In this document: positions 25,870 through 34,770 of the stretch, in pieces
How positions within the stretch are numbered: position 1 is the stretch's first letter
Layout of the letters: each line of letters opens with the position of its first letter
Source of the DNA: Ureibacillus acetophenoni
GTDB taxonomy: Bacteria; Bacillota; Bacilli; Bacillales_A; Planococcaceae
NCBI RefSeq assembly: GCF_900220965.1
Contig: NZ_OBQC01000003.1
Coordinates: 124,001 to 188,000, forward strand
Direction: 5' to 3'
DNA: 64,000 bases
Made by a program: the position numbers and the translations under genes
Notes under the pieces: generated by a model
The model's input: only the letters and a program-made list of their open reading frames with translations
What the model was told of the DNA's origin: nothing
Database searches by the model: none

Positions 25870-26646
25870 TTGGACATTAGTTTTGTGATCCTCCTTTTCA
25901 TAACTGGTTTTATCGGGTCATTTCTTTCTGGAATGCTCGGAATCGGTGGGGCTATTGTCAAATACCCGATGCTACTCATGATTCCACCACTGTTCGGATT
26001 TGAAGCCCTAACAGCTCATGAAGTTTCTGGAATTAGTGCACTTGATGTCCTTTTTGTATCCATAGCAGGGGTTATAGGATTTCGTAATGGCGGATATTTA
26101 AATAAATCATTAATTACGGTAATGGGGATATCTATTCTATTTGGCACATTCTTAGGCAGTTTTGGTTCACAATATTTTACTGAAGCACAAGTTAATCTTG
26201 TTTATGGAATATTGGCGTTATTAGCTGCAATTATGATGTTTATTCCGAAAAAGAAGATTGATGATATCCAGTTAGAACAAGTCACTTATAATAAAACACT
26301 TGCAGCCAGTCTAGCTTTTGTTGTTGGTATTGGTTCAGGTATTGTAGGTGCTGGTGGAGGATTCTTATTAATACCTATTATGCTATTAATCTTACGTATA
26401 CCTACAAGAATGGCTATTGCATCTAGTCTTGCAATTACCTTTATTTCTTCCATTGCTGGTTCAATCGGTAAAATTTCAACAGGGCAAGTAGAATATTTTA
26501 CGGCAATTATTGTGATTATGGCAGGATTAATCGCAACTCCTATCGGGGCAAAAGTAAGCAAAAGAATGAATACAAAGATATTACAGTCAATATTGGCGGT
26601 TTTAATTTTAGCTACAGCTATTAAAGTTTGGTTAGATATTCTTTAA
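25870..26646 (+). CDS. TauE/SafE-family sulfite/organosulfonate exporter (YrkJ-like)
   Basis: This 258-residue protein has about eight membrane helices and the paired glycine motifs of the TauE/SafE (DUF81) family (GMLGIGGAIVKYPML; GAGGGFLLIPIML). It probably exports sulfite or a related anion made by the persulfide dioxygenase, as proposed for Cst and Yrk operons. The TTG start at 25870 follows AAGGA. It lies behind a terminator and without a visible CstR box, so it may depend on readthrough or its own promoter. Confidence 0.88.
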   Translation: MDISFVILLFITGFIGSFLSGMLGIGGAIVKYPMLLMIPPLFGFEALTAHEVSGISALDVLFVSIAGVIGFRNGGYLNKSLITVMGISILFGTFLGSFGSQYFTEAQVNLVYGILALLAAIMMFIPKKKIDDIQLEQVTYNKTLAASLAFVVGIGSGIVGAGGGFLLIPIMLLILRIPTRMAIASSLAITFISSIAGSIGKISTGQVEYFTAIIVIMAGLIATPIGAKVSKRMNTKILQSILAVLILATAIKVWLDIL

Positions 26647-26675
26647 TATAGTAATAAAAACGAACTCATATATAT

Positions 26676-26712
26676 AAAAACTCCCCTAGAAAGAAAATAG
26701 GGGAGATTTTAT
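26676..26712. terminator. Bidirectional terminator
   Basis: CTCCCCT (26681-26687) pairs with AGGGGAG (26699-26705), flanked by A and T tracts. It lies between the exporter gene and the convergent secreted-protein gene. Confidence 0.75.
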
Positions 26713-26717
26713 CTTTT

Positions 26718-28661
26718 TTATTTATTAGAAAGAATTGCAGTCTGTGTTTGAGCATCCCATTTCACATTTAAATCAAATAATGTTTCCGAGATGAAACGTA
26801 ATGGTAAATAAGAACGACCGTTTTTGGAGAATGGTGCAGCTTCTAAAGAGACTTGTTTTCCATTAACAGAAGCAATTTTTGAATTAAGTGTTAAAGTAAC
26901 ATTTTTTCCATCTTTATCAATTGAAAATGAATTGTTACTACCGTTCCAAGTCACCGTAGCATTATTTGCTTCGGCCAATTGACGAATAGGTATAAATGTT
27001 CGATTATTTACAGCTAATGGTTGTGCATCAAAGTCTACAAAATCCTGATTCAATTTCACATTTACATCGCCGACTTTAACAGGAATTGTTTTTGTAGCTA
27101 TTAATTTACCATTTGAGTAAGAATCGATTGTTATATTAATAGATTTCCCAGCGTTTTGTACAAAGTTGTGAGAAATCGTCCAAGGTGCTTTTGTAGCTTG
27201 ACCAATTACTTTTCCATTAACTTTATAAGTTACACTAGTCATATTTGGTTCTGCAGTTTTGACAAATGAGTGTAAAGTTTGTTTTCTAGGTGCAATTCCA
27301 TATTCAGCAACGTTAGCATAAAAAATTGGTGAAGTATCACCGATATTTGATAGATAGAATGGATTTCTAATACTATTTTGATAGGAAGTTAGAATCGTTT
27401 GATTTGTTGATAGAGTGAAAGTACCTAAATTACTACTATCAAAGTAGAAGTATGCTTTTACATTTGGGTATAGCATCGGCAAATAAGTATAAAACTCATC
27501 TAACTGTTTTTTAGCCCAACTTGTTACATCTCTACCTGTTTTATAGTCTTTGTAACTAACTGCGCCTTCTGAGATGAAAAACGGTTTCTTATGGGCATAA
27601 AGATTGTAAATTGTTTCAAATTTTTTAACATAACTTTCTCTATCTACACCTAGATTTAAAGGATCCAGTTCCGGATGATAATTTTTGTAAGTACTTACAC
27701 CAACCCAATCAACATAAGCATCTCCAGGATAATAATCTGGAATTGTGTTAGGTGGGAAATCGTTTGGTGCCCAAACAATAGCAACATTTGGAGCTTCTTC
27801 TTTAAACACTTTCGATACGATACGGAATTTCTCTATATATAGAGAAGGGTCTTTTGTATACCAATATTTGTTTGACGGATCATTCATTTCATTTGCAAAA
27901 CGTAAAAATATCGGAATATCTAGTTGAGCAGCTTCTCTTGCTAGTTTTCTCAAATACTCGTTATCTTTTACTTCTTGTAATCCATTTAAGGGTTGTAATG
28001 CAAATTGTAATGCAACACCATTTTCCTTAGCTTTATTAATATGGGATTGATATGTACTAAAGTAATCTTCCCCATACGTAAAATATAGAAGGTATGCCGC
28101 ATGTTTTTTACCAGTCATTTCAGGAAAATCTTCAATATAGAACTTCGAAGGATCAAATGGATCGTGTACAGCATCATCCATTTCTGCGTATGCACCAATA
28201 TAAGCTCCTAAAATAGGCTCATATTTCCCACCATGATAATAGCGTGTACTTGCTGCTTGTCCATCCATTTCTGTAAATAGACGGATATCACTTTGTACAA
28301 AGTCTGCTTTTCTATTAGCAGCAATTACTTCTTGATCGCTGTTTGGAACTTTCGCCCAATAATCTGCTTCAGCTCTCCAACTCTTAGCTGCATCATCATA
28401 TTTTGCACTATGAGCATAAGCGCTTCCTAATCTTCCATACATTAATGCGGCATTTGTATAGTCTTTACTGTTAATAAATTGAGGTATTACCTTATTATAC
28501 TTTTCGATTGCTAGACTATAGTTTTTATTTGCAAGGGCATTATCCGCAGCCTTCATATCATTCCATACATTCGCACTAGCCGTTTGAAAAGGAGTTACGA
28601 GTAAAACTAGAACAATTAAGAATGCAAAAAATTTGTAGGTAGAAAATTTACCTTTTTTCAA
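26718..28661 (-). CDS. Secreted TPR / GH26-like glycosidase / copper-amine-oxidase-N domain protein
   Basis: This protein of about 647 residues has a signal peptide (MKKGKFSTYKFFAFLIVL, cleavage near TASA), then TPR-like helices (about 30-110). The central domain resembles GH26/beta-mannanase folds: RFANEMND supplies a candidate acid/base Glu and FISEGAV a candidate nucleophile Glu. An Ig-like segment (about 430-530) and two copper-amine-oxidase N-terminal (PF07833-type) repeats at the C terminus follow, probably as a wall or ligand-binding module. The substrate is unknown. Start: TTG 28661 lies 9 bases after AGAGGA; the TTG at 28679 has no ribosome site. Confidence 0.8.
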   Translation of the reverse strand: MKKGKFSTYKFFAFLIVLVLLVTPFQTASANVWNDMKAADNALANKNYSLAIEKYNKVIPQFINSKDYTNAALMYGRLGSAYAHSAKYDDAAKSWRAEADYWAKVPNSDQEVIAANRKADFVQSDIRLFTEMDGQAASTRYYHGGKYEPILGAYIGAYAEMDDAVHDPFDPSKFYIEDFPEMTGKKHAAYLLYFTYGEDYFSTYQSHINKAKENGVALQFALQPLNGLQEVKDNEYLRKLAREAAQLDIPIFLRFANEMNDPSNKYWYTKDPSLYIEKFRIVSKVFKEEAPNVAIVWAPNDFPPNTIPDYYPGDAYVDWVGVSTYKNYHPELDPLNLGVDRESYVKKFETIYNLYAHKKPFFISEGAVSYKDYKTGRDVTSWAKKQLDEFYTYLPMLYPNVKAYFYFDSSNLGTFTLSTNQTILTSYQNSIRNPFYLSNIGDTSPIFYANVAEYGIAPRKQTLHSFVKTAEPNMTSVTYKVNGKVIGQATKAPWTISHNFVQNAGKSINITIDSYSNGKLIATKTIPVKVGDVNVKLNQDFVDFDAQPLAVNNRTFIPIRQLAEANNATVTWNGSNNSFSIDKDGKNVTLTLNSKIASVNGKQVSLEAAPFSKNGRSYLPLRFISETLFDLNVKWDAQTQTAILSNK

Positions 28662-28914
28662 ATGATCAAATCCTCTCAAAATTAATATAATTTTCCAATT
28701 TATTATATCAAAAATAATTAATAAGCGACTATGTAATCATATTTATTTGAATTCAAAAGCCGTTTTGCTGCAGTGATACTAACAATATATAAAATTTGAA
28801 ATTAAAATAAAATTTCGATTAAAAAATATTAAAAACTGCAATTTTAATACTATTTAATTAGAAAAATATGTATATTTTATATTATATAGTGTCATAATTT
28901 GTTATAATTAGCGA

Positions 28915-30144
28915 ATGATAATATGCTCTCATATTAAAAGGAGTGATTTAATTATTAAAAAGTTATTAGCAATTATATTCCTTTTTTTACTTGCATCCTG
29001 TAATACTAATGGAACTACTGAAGAAAAAGTAACAGATAGTAAAAATCAAGCGACTGAAATTGAAACTGAAGAAAAAACAGAAATTCCAAAACCTAAAGAA
29101 CCAGAAATTTATTCGGCTTCCGTTTCAGCAATTGGAGATATTCTAATACATAATTCTGTATATGAAGATGCCCAAACTGCGCCAAATCAATATGATTTTT
29201 CCAAGATGTTTGAAGCCGTAAAACCTTATTTAGAAAGTGCAGATATAACAATTGCCAACTCAGAGAGCATTATAGGTGGTCAAGAAATTGGTTTGTCGAG
29301 TTATCCTCAATTTAATAGCCCTTATGAAGTAGGGGATGTATTAAAAGATGTAGGTGTAGACGTCGTCACAATGGCAAATAACCATACTTTGGATCGCGGT
29401 GAACAAGCGATTTTTAATGCGACAAACTACTGGAACGAATTAGGTATTACCTACGTTGGTGCTGCCACAAGTAAGGAAGAAGCAGAAACAATTAAGACAA
29501 TGACTATTAATAACATCGTCTTCTCATTTTTAGGTTACACATATGGAACGAACGGGTTAAAAGTCCCAGAAAGTAAAGAATATTTAGTCAACTATATAAA
29601 TGAAGAGAAAATGATTGAGGATATTCAAAAAGCAAAAAGTATGTCAGACGTAGTGATTCTAAATATCCATCAAGGAAATGAATATGCTCCGATGTTTAAT
29701 GAAGATCAAGAACATATTGTTCAACTTGCTTCTGACTATGGCGCAGATATTATTTTTGGACATCATCCCCACGTATTGCAACCTGCTAAATGGTACACTG
29801 GTGTAAATGGAAATAAGACATTTGTCATCCACTCACTCGGGAATTTTATATCCGGTCAAGATAAACTATATCGCCAAATTGGTGCTATTATGCAATTAGA
29901 TGTCACAAAAACAATCACATATGATACATCTGGAAACGAAACAATTAGTATTGATATTACGAACCCTCAATTATTACCGACATACGTACATTTCACGAAT
30001 TGGAGTAATTACAAAATTATACCAATGTTTCAATTAACTAATAATGAATTAGAAAATTTTGAAGTCATTTATGAAGAAATAAAAACACATATGTCACAAT
30101 TTGTTCCTGAAATGCAATTTATCGAAAACCAATATAATAAGTAA
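28915..30144 (+). CDS. CapA-like metallophosphatase-fold lipoprotein
   Basis: This protein (409 residues from the first ATG) has a lipoprotein signal (LLAIIFLFLLASC), an acidic linker and a CapA/poly-gamma-glutamate-synthesis domain (about 50-350): AIGDILIHN, NSESIIGG, MANNHTLDRG, HQGNEYAP, GHHPHVLQP, HSLGNFISG. The lone gene without capBC may act on wall polymers. Start problem: the strong AAAGGAG box (28937-28943) lies inside the ATG-initiated frame, and no ATG, GTG or TTG follows it before the signal peptide. An ATT at 28951 or 28954, 7-10 bases after the box, would be ideally placed. Confidence 0.85.
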   Translation: MIICSHIKRSDLIIKKLLAIIFLFLLASCNTNGTTEEKVTDSKNQATEIETEEKTEIPKPKEPEIYSASVSAIGDILIHNSVYEDAQTAPNQYDFSKMFEAVKPYLESADITIANSESIIGGQEIGLSSYPQFNSPYEVGDVLKDVGVDVVTMANNHTLDRGEQAIFNATNYWNELGITYVGAATSKEEAETIKTMTINNIVFSFLGYTYGTNGLKVPESKEYLVNYINEEKMIEDIQKAKSMSDVVILNIHQGNEYAPMFNEDQEHIVQLASDYGADIIFGHHPHVLQPAKWYTGVNGNKTFVIHSLGNFISGQDKLYRQIGAIMQLDVTKTITYDTSGNETISIDITNPQLLPTYVHFTNWSNYKIIPMFQLTNNELENFEVIYEEIKTHMSQFVPEMQFIENQYNK

Positions 30145-30157
30145 ATTCGCATTTGAA

Positions 30158-30188
30158 AGCCAAACGTTGATTCGTTTGGTTTTTTATT
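30158..30188 (+). terminator. Intrinsic terminator after capA-like gene
   Basis: CCAAACG (30160-30166) pairs with CGTTTGG (30173-30179), followed by seven Ts. Confidence 0.85.
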
Positions 30189-30279
30189 TGAAATAAAATA
30201 CATTTCGTTAAGGCAAGTACCATTCATAAATCAAACCAATCGTCACAAAATAATATCAAATTCCTTGGAGGGTCAGGCA

Positions 30280-30468
30280 ATGAAACAACAAGATCAAATG
30301 TTTACAGTTGCAGGAACCAATATTGCAGAAGTAAAGAAACTAAATCAAGAATCAGGGCTATCTTATAATGAGGTGTATGCATTACTTGCAAAAACTGGAG
30401 GAAAAGGAACGTCGATTTATAGTGATACTAATCGTGAAAAAATTAGAGCTAAATTAAATCACCAATAA
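30280..30468 (+). CDS. Gamma-type small acid-soluble spore protein-like, 62 aa
   Basis: This small hydrophilic protein has two TN-containing motifs resembling gamma-SASP repeats (AGTNIAEVKKLNQESG and YSDTNREKIRAKLNHQ) around a GLSYNEV helix. Gamma-SASPs are spore amino-acid stores. The ATG at 30280 follows GGAGGG. TCATAA (30224) and CAAAATA (30246), 17 bases apart, loosely resemble a sigma-G promoter. The match to SASP is by pattern only; it could be an unrelated spore or DNA-binding peptide. Confidence 0.5.
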   Translation: MKQQDQMFTVAGTNIAEVKKLNQESGLSYNEVYALLAKTGGKGTSIYSDTNREKIRAKLNHQ

Positions 30469-30489
30469 AACGTTTTCGAATAACTCCTA

Positions 30490-30524
30490 CTGCGCCTCAA
30501 TTGATTTTGAGGTGCAGTTTTTTA
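30490..30524 (+). terminator. Intrinsic terminator
   Basis: CTGCGCCTCAA (30490-30500) pairs with TTGAGGTGCAG (30507-30517), followed by six Ts. Confidence 0.9.
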
Positions 30525-30548
30525 ATCTAAAAAAGAAAGGGGAATTAT

Positions 30549-31442
30549 ATGCCGATTCATTCCTACATTTTGAAATATTTCGATGAACATACTAATGAAA
30601 GAACGGATGGTATTAAGCAAGAAAACCCTCCACAGGAAAGAAGACCAACCATTCATCAAATCGAAGACCAAATTATTAAGTTAAACGGATATCAATTACC
30701 CATTCGAATCTATACCCCAACTCCTCAAGAACATTACTCATTATTAGTATTTTTCCATGAAGGAAGATTTATGAATGGAAATTTAGAGGCATCAGATGTA
30801 GCATGCCGTATGATTGCATCATTTTCTGGACATAAGCTGATTGCAATTGATTATCCAGCTTCTTTAAATAGTGCTGTTGATACTTTTGATAAATGTTACG
30901 AAGCAACGAAGTGGATTTCACAGCAAGCTGACACATTTAATGGCAAGGTATCAGATATATCCATCGCTGGAGGAAGTATTGGGGGAACGATCGCTACGTT
31001 ATTGAGTATTGAAGCAATAAAAAGAAACGATTTTACACTTCAAAAACAAATATTATTTTATCCAATAACTGATTTTAACGAACAAATTGAAGATAGTCAT
31101 TTTCTCTCCAGGAAGATGTACAATGGAAAATATGGAATTGACATCAATAACCTCAAAGGGCTTATGAATTCAAATCTGGAGTCACCTTTAAATGCGGATG
31201 AGAAGATACTTTCAAACATGCCAAATACACTAATCTACACCGCTGAATATGACCCTTTTAGCGATGAAGCTGAAGAATATGCAGAGAAAATACAATCAGC
31301 AGGTGGGGAAGTGAAACTAGTCCGTTTTGATGGAAATATACATGGATTTATGCAAAGTTTCCCTGGATCCCCAGATTATATGAGAGGTTTTGAATTAACA
31401 ACCGAGTTCCTTATTAATGAAGAAAAAGAAGTGCTCACCTAA
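30549..31442 (+). CDS. Alpha/beta-hydrolase, hormone-sensitive-lipase-like esterase
   Basis: This 297-residue alpha/beta-hydrolase-3 protein has nucleophile motif GGSIGG, acid motif AEYDPF and catalytic His in IHGF. The usual HGGG oxyanion motif is altered to HEGRF, which may change or weaken activity. It probably hydrolyses small acyl esters; the substrate is unknown. It is monocistronic, with an AAAGGGG site before the ATG and a terminator overlapping the stop. Confidence 0.85.
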   Translation: MPIHSYILKYFDEHTNERTDGIKQENPPQERRPTIHQIEDQIIKLNGYQLPIRIYTPTPQEHYSLLVFFHEGRFMNGNLEASDVACRMIASFSGHKLIAIDYPASLNSAVDTFDKCYEATKWISQQADTFNGKVSDISIAGGSIGGTIATLLSIEAIKRNDFTLQKQILFYPITDFNEQIEDSHFLSRKMYNGKYGIDINNLKGLMNSNLESPLNADEKILSNMPNTLIYTAEYDPFSDEAEEYAEKIQSAGGEVKLVRFDGNIHGFMQSFPGSPDYMRGFELTTEFLINEEKEVLT

Positions 31443-31470
31443 AAAGGTGAACTTCTTTTTTATTTTTTTT
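31426..31470 (+). terminator. Terminator overlapping the esterase stop codon
   Basis: GAAGTGCTCACC pairs with GGTGAACTTC (about 31428-31456), followed by a long T tract. Confidence 0.8.
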
Positions 31471-31476
31471 TGGGGA

Positions 31477-31492
31477 TAGGAAGGCCTTCCTA
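31477..31492. promoter_or_regulatory. Perfect 16-bp palindrome in the leader of the PAS-GGDEF gene
   Basis: TAGGAAGGCCTTCCTA is followed 18 bases later by GGTGATAT (31511-31518). The same arrangement (TAGGAA-N4-TTCCTA, then GGTGATAT) occurs upstream of the next gene at 34627-34667, so this is probably a shared operator or promoter element. Confidence 0.6.
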
Positions 31493-31621
31493 AGGAAAAT
31501 AAGACATACTGGTGATATCGTTACTTCTGTATTTTGTTAGAATAACTAATACTATTAATTATAGAATTTTTATGCTAATGCTAGATGGAAATACATTTAC
31601 AATATAACATTATTTAACCAG

Positions 31622-31649
31622 TCGAGATATTCGTGTATAAATATCTCGA
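31622..31649. other. Hairpin in the 5' leader of the PAS-GGDEF gene
   Basis: TCGAGATATT (31622-31631) and AATATCTCGA (31640-31649) form a perfect 10-bp stem with an 8-base loop. There is no T run, so it is more likely an RNA element or operator than a terminator. The rest of 31443-31783 is AT-rich with no gene. Confidence 0.45.
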
Positions 31650-31783
31650 AATTTTGATGGAAAAATAAACTTTTTAATATTAAAATTAAGATTTAAAGTA
31701 GTATGAGAATTACTATTAATATATTAATAAGATAGAAGAAGAGTTATTACTACCATTTTCTAATAGAATGGAGGTTTATATAA

Positions 31784-34567
31784 ATGAACCATGACTTAAA
31801 AGAAGATATATCACAATTTGCTAGCATTTTACAAAGTGCTTTCAATACTGTACAAGATATATTTTATATAATGGAAGTTCGTAATGATGAATTCTACTAT
31901 TATTTTGCGAACCAGGTAGGTAGAGGCCATTTAGATTACGAAAAGGAAATGGAAGGAAAAACTTTCTATGAAGTACTTCCTAAAGAAAAAGCAGACTTTC
32001 TAATTAGACAATATAGAAAATGCGTCCGTCAAAAGAAAATTGTAGTCTATAGTGATGAAATAGTAGTAGGTAACCAAAGAATTATTAACGAATCAGTCCT
32101 CACTCCTTTTACTTTTAAAGACAAAATGTTTATAGCAACAGTTGTTCGTGACGTAACGGAGTATAACAGAAAAATTACCGAGTTAAACCATATTAAAAAC
32201 TCACTTGAAATTAATGAAGAAAGATTAAATTCTCTAGTACATAACGATGGAGATGCTATTATTACAGTTGATTCAGAAGGTTATATTTTAGAATCTAATA
32301 ATGCTTGTAAAAAAATCATTGGTTATGATCAGTTAGAAATTGTAGGACTAAATATTTCAAAGTTTTTCCGAAATAATGATTTCGATACCTTAAATAATCA
32401 TTTTAAATTAGCATTAGAAAATCAATCAACACAATTTAATTCCTACGTATTTCATAAAAATGGTTCCTCACTATATGTAAATCTTAAGTTTATTCCTATT
32501 ACGATGAATGGAATAATCCGTGGGGCATATGTAATAGCTAAAGATATTACATATGAAAAAAAGGATTACGAAAATCTGCAGAAATCAGATAGTCAACTTA
32601 AATCGTTTTTAAACCATAATGCTGATCCAATTTATATTACAGATTTAGAGGGTAAAATTGAATTCGTAAATGACTCATTTATTAAAACCTTTGGATTCAA
32701 TAGAGAAGAATTAATTCAACAATTTAACCCAACTATACCCGATTGGTTAAAAGATGAGACAAGCGGATTGTACGAAAAAACGATTAAAGGAAATAGTATC
32801 ACGGATCTTCATGTAATACGACAGAAAAAAAATGGGGAGCTGTTAGAACTAAGTGTGACATTTTCTCCACTTTATGATTCAACTGATGAAATTTCTGGTA
32901 TTGCTAGTATAGCAAGAGATATAACAAATTTTAAAAAAAGAAATTTAGCTTTATATCAAGAAAACCAGGATTTGAATTTAATTTGGAAACATTCTACAGA
33001 TGCTATTTTATTGTTCAATCAAAATGCTGAAATAGTTAAGATTAATCCAACCTTTACTAACTTATTTTTATATAAAAAAGAAGAAATCAATTCACTTTCT
33101 GAACTATATTTAGATCATCAAAAAAATCAAATCCTAGAATTACTACGAATATTAGATGAAGAAAATCCATGCATTCAATTCGAAACAAAACGTAAGCGTA
33201 AAGATGGCTCAGTTATAGATGTACTTGCTACTTATCGAAAAGTTGAAAATGGGAAAACATTTGCGATTGCAACTTATAAAGATATAACAAAAGAAAAGCA
33301 CATACTCCAAGAATTAGCAATAAGCGAAGAAAAATACCGAAAAGTTTTAGACGCTTCGCCAGAGCCATTATTAATTCACAATGGTGAAATTATTACTTAT
33401 CTTAATAAAGCTGCACTCAACTTAGCAAAAGCAAAAAATCTTTGTGTTATGAAAGGTAGACCAATTGCCGATTTTATTCACTCAAGTAATAAAGAGGAAG
33501 TATTAAATCGCATTAAACTTTCAATTAGAAGAGACTTTATATCTGAACCAGTAATTGAAAGGTTCATTACTCTTGATGGTGAATCGATATATGCTGAAAC
33601 TTCAACAGCGGCATTCCAAGAACATGGCCAAGATTACGCCATTGTTATGCTAAGAGATGTGACACAAAAATTAAGAGCTGAAAAATCATTAAAGGAAAGT
33701 GAAGAGCGTTTCCGAATTATTGCTGAAAATACGAATAGTGTAATAAAAATTATAGCTCCAACGGGAAAAGTTACATACTGTTCTCCTTCGATAGAAGATG
33801 TTTTAGGTATACCTATTTGGGATGAGATCGGTAAATCAGTTACAAGTAATATCCATTATGAAGATTTAGAATTATTTGAAATTACAATGGAAGAAAGCTT
33901 AAAAACTAAAAAATCCACTGCTCTCGAAATGCGTTGCATTCATCGAGATGGTTACGCTGTTTGGATTAAAACCCATATCACTCCAATACTTAATGAAAAT
34001 GAAGAAGTAGAAAGAATTATGTTGATTTCCAATGATATTACCGATTTAAAACAAAAGGAAACTACACTTACACAAATGGCGTTTTACGACTATTTAACTA
34101 ATTTACCGAATAGACGATTATTTTATAAACAATTAGAACAAGCAATGTTAACGACCGATAAAACTGGTAAAATCTCAGCTTTAATGATTGTAGATTGCGA
34201 TAAATTCAAATTGATCAATGACACACTAGGACATGATATTGGTGATGAAGTAATTAAAGAATTTGCTAACCGATTGAAATTGTCTCTAAGGCATAAAGAT
34301 ACTATTTCTAGAATTGGCGGGGATGAATTTACTGTCGTAACTCCAGAAATGAAAAGTATTGATGAAGTAATAAGTGTTACAGAACGTTTGTTGAAAAAAA
34401 TGAACGAGCCAATTTATATTTTCGGTCATGAAATTCAACTAACTGCTAGTATTGGCATTGCTATTTACAATTCAAATTCTTATACAATAGAAGAATTATT
34501 CAAAAAAGCAGACCAAAACTTGTATCGTTCAAAAGAATCTGGCGGTAACATATATACACTCGATTAA
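31784..34567 (+). CDS. Cytosolic diguanylate cyclase with about six PAS domains
   Basis: This 927-residue protein has no membrane helix. About six tandem PAS domains (roughly 10-130, 145-262, 270-388, 395-510, 515-632, 640-760) precede a C-terminal GGDEF domain. The active-site motif is intact (RIGGDEF), and RHKD, five residues before it, forms the I-site for product inhibition. It should therefore make c-di-GMP in response to signals sensed by the PAS array. Start is ATG after GGAGG. It leads a run of five signalling genes; an 18-bp stem-loop terminator follows, so it is its own unit, sharing a leader palindrome with the next gene. Confidence 0.92.
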   Translation: MNHDLKEDISQFASILQSAFNTVQDIFYIMEVRNDEFYYYFANQVGRGHLDYEKEMEGKTFYEVLPKEKADFLIRQYRKCVRQKKIVVYSDEIVVGNQRIINESVLTPFTFKDKMFIATVVRDVTEYNRKITELNHIKNSLEINEERLNSLVHNDGDAIITVDSEGYILESNNACKKIIGYDQLEIVGLNISKFFRNNDFDTLNNHFKLALENQSTQFNSYVFHKNGSSLYVNLKFIPITMNGIIRGAYVIAKDITYEKKDYENLQKSDSQLKSFLNHNADPIYITDLEGKIEFVNDSFIKTFGFNREELIQQFNPTIPDWLKDETSGLYEKTIKGNSITDLHVIRQKKNGELLELSVTFSPLYDSTDEISGIASIARDITNFKKRNLALYQENQDLNLIWKHSTDAILLFNQNAEIVKINPTFTNLFLYKKEEINSLSELYLDHQKNQILELLRILDEENPCIQFETKRKRKDGSVIDVLATYRKVENGKTFAIATYKDITKEKHILQELAISEEKYRKVLDASPEPLLIHNGEIITYLNKAALNLAKAKNLCVMKGRPIADFIHSSNKEEVLNRIKLSIRRDFISEPVIERFITLDGESIYAETSTAAFQEHGQDYAIVMLRDVTQKLRAEKSLKESEERFRIIAENTNSVIKIIAPTGKVTYCSPSIEDVLGIPIWDEIGKSVTSNIHYEDLELFEITMEESLKTKKSTALEMRCIHRDGYAVWIKTHITPILNENEEVERIMLISNDITDLKQKETTLTQMAFYDYLTNLPNRRLFYKQLEQAMLTTDKTGKISALMIVDCDKFKLINDTLGHDIGDEVIKEFANRLKLSLRHKDTISRIGGDEFTVVTPEMKSIDEVISVTERLLKKMNEPIYIFGHEIQLTASIGIAIYNSNSYTIEELFKKADQNLYRSKESGGNIYTLD

Positions 34568-34616
34568 AAAAAAGACTAGTAGGAATCAGATGATTCTTAC
34601 TAGTCTTTATTGTTGT
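34566..34616 (+). terminator. Long stem-loop after the PAS-GGDEF gene
   Basis: An 18-bp stem (34571-34588 / 34591-34608; one G-T pair) with a 2-base loop is followed by a broken T tract. Confidence 0.7.
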
Positions 34617-34626
34617 TCTAATTAAA

Positions 34627-34642
34627 TAGGAACCCCTTCCTA
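34627..34642. promoter_or_regulatory. TAGGAA-N4-TTCCTA dyad upstream of the EAL-PilZ gene
   Basis: TAGGAACCCCTTCCTA, followed 17 bases later by GGTGATAT (34660-34667), matches the element at 31477. Confidence 0.6.
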
Positions 34643-34770
34643 GTGAAATAAGAAGTAATGGTGATATATGTTATCAACCTTGCTCTGTAAACTGAGATTA
34701 TCATAAAACTTTCAGAAAATAACATCTGGTACTAGTAATAATCACATTTTTTATAGGGGAGGATAAAAAA

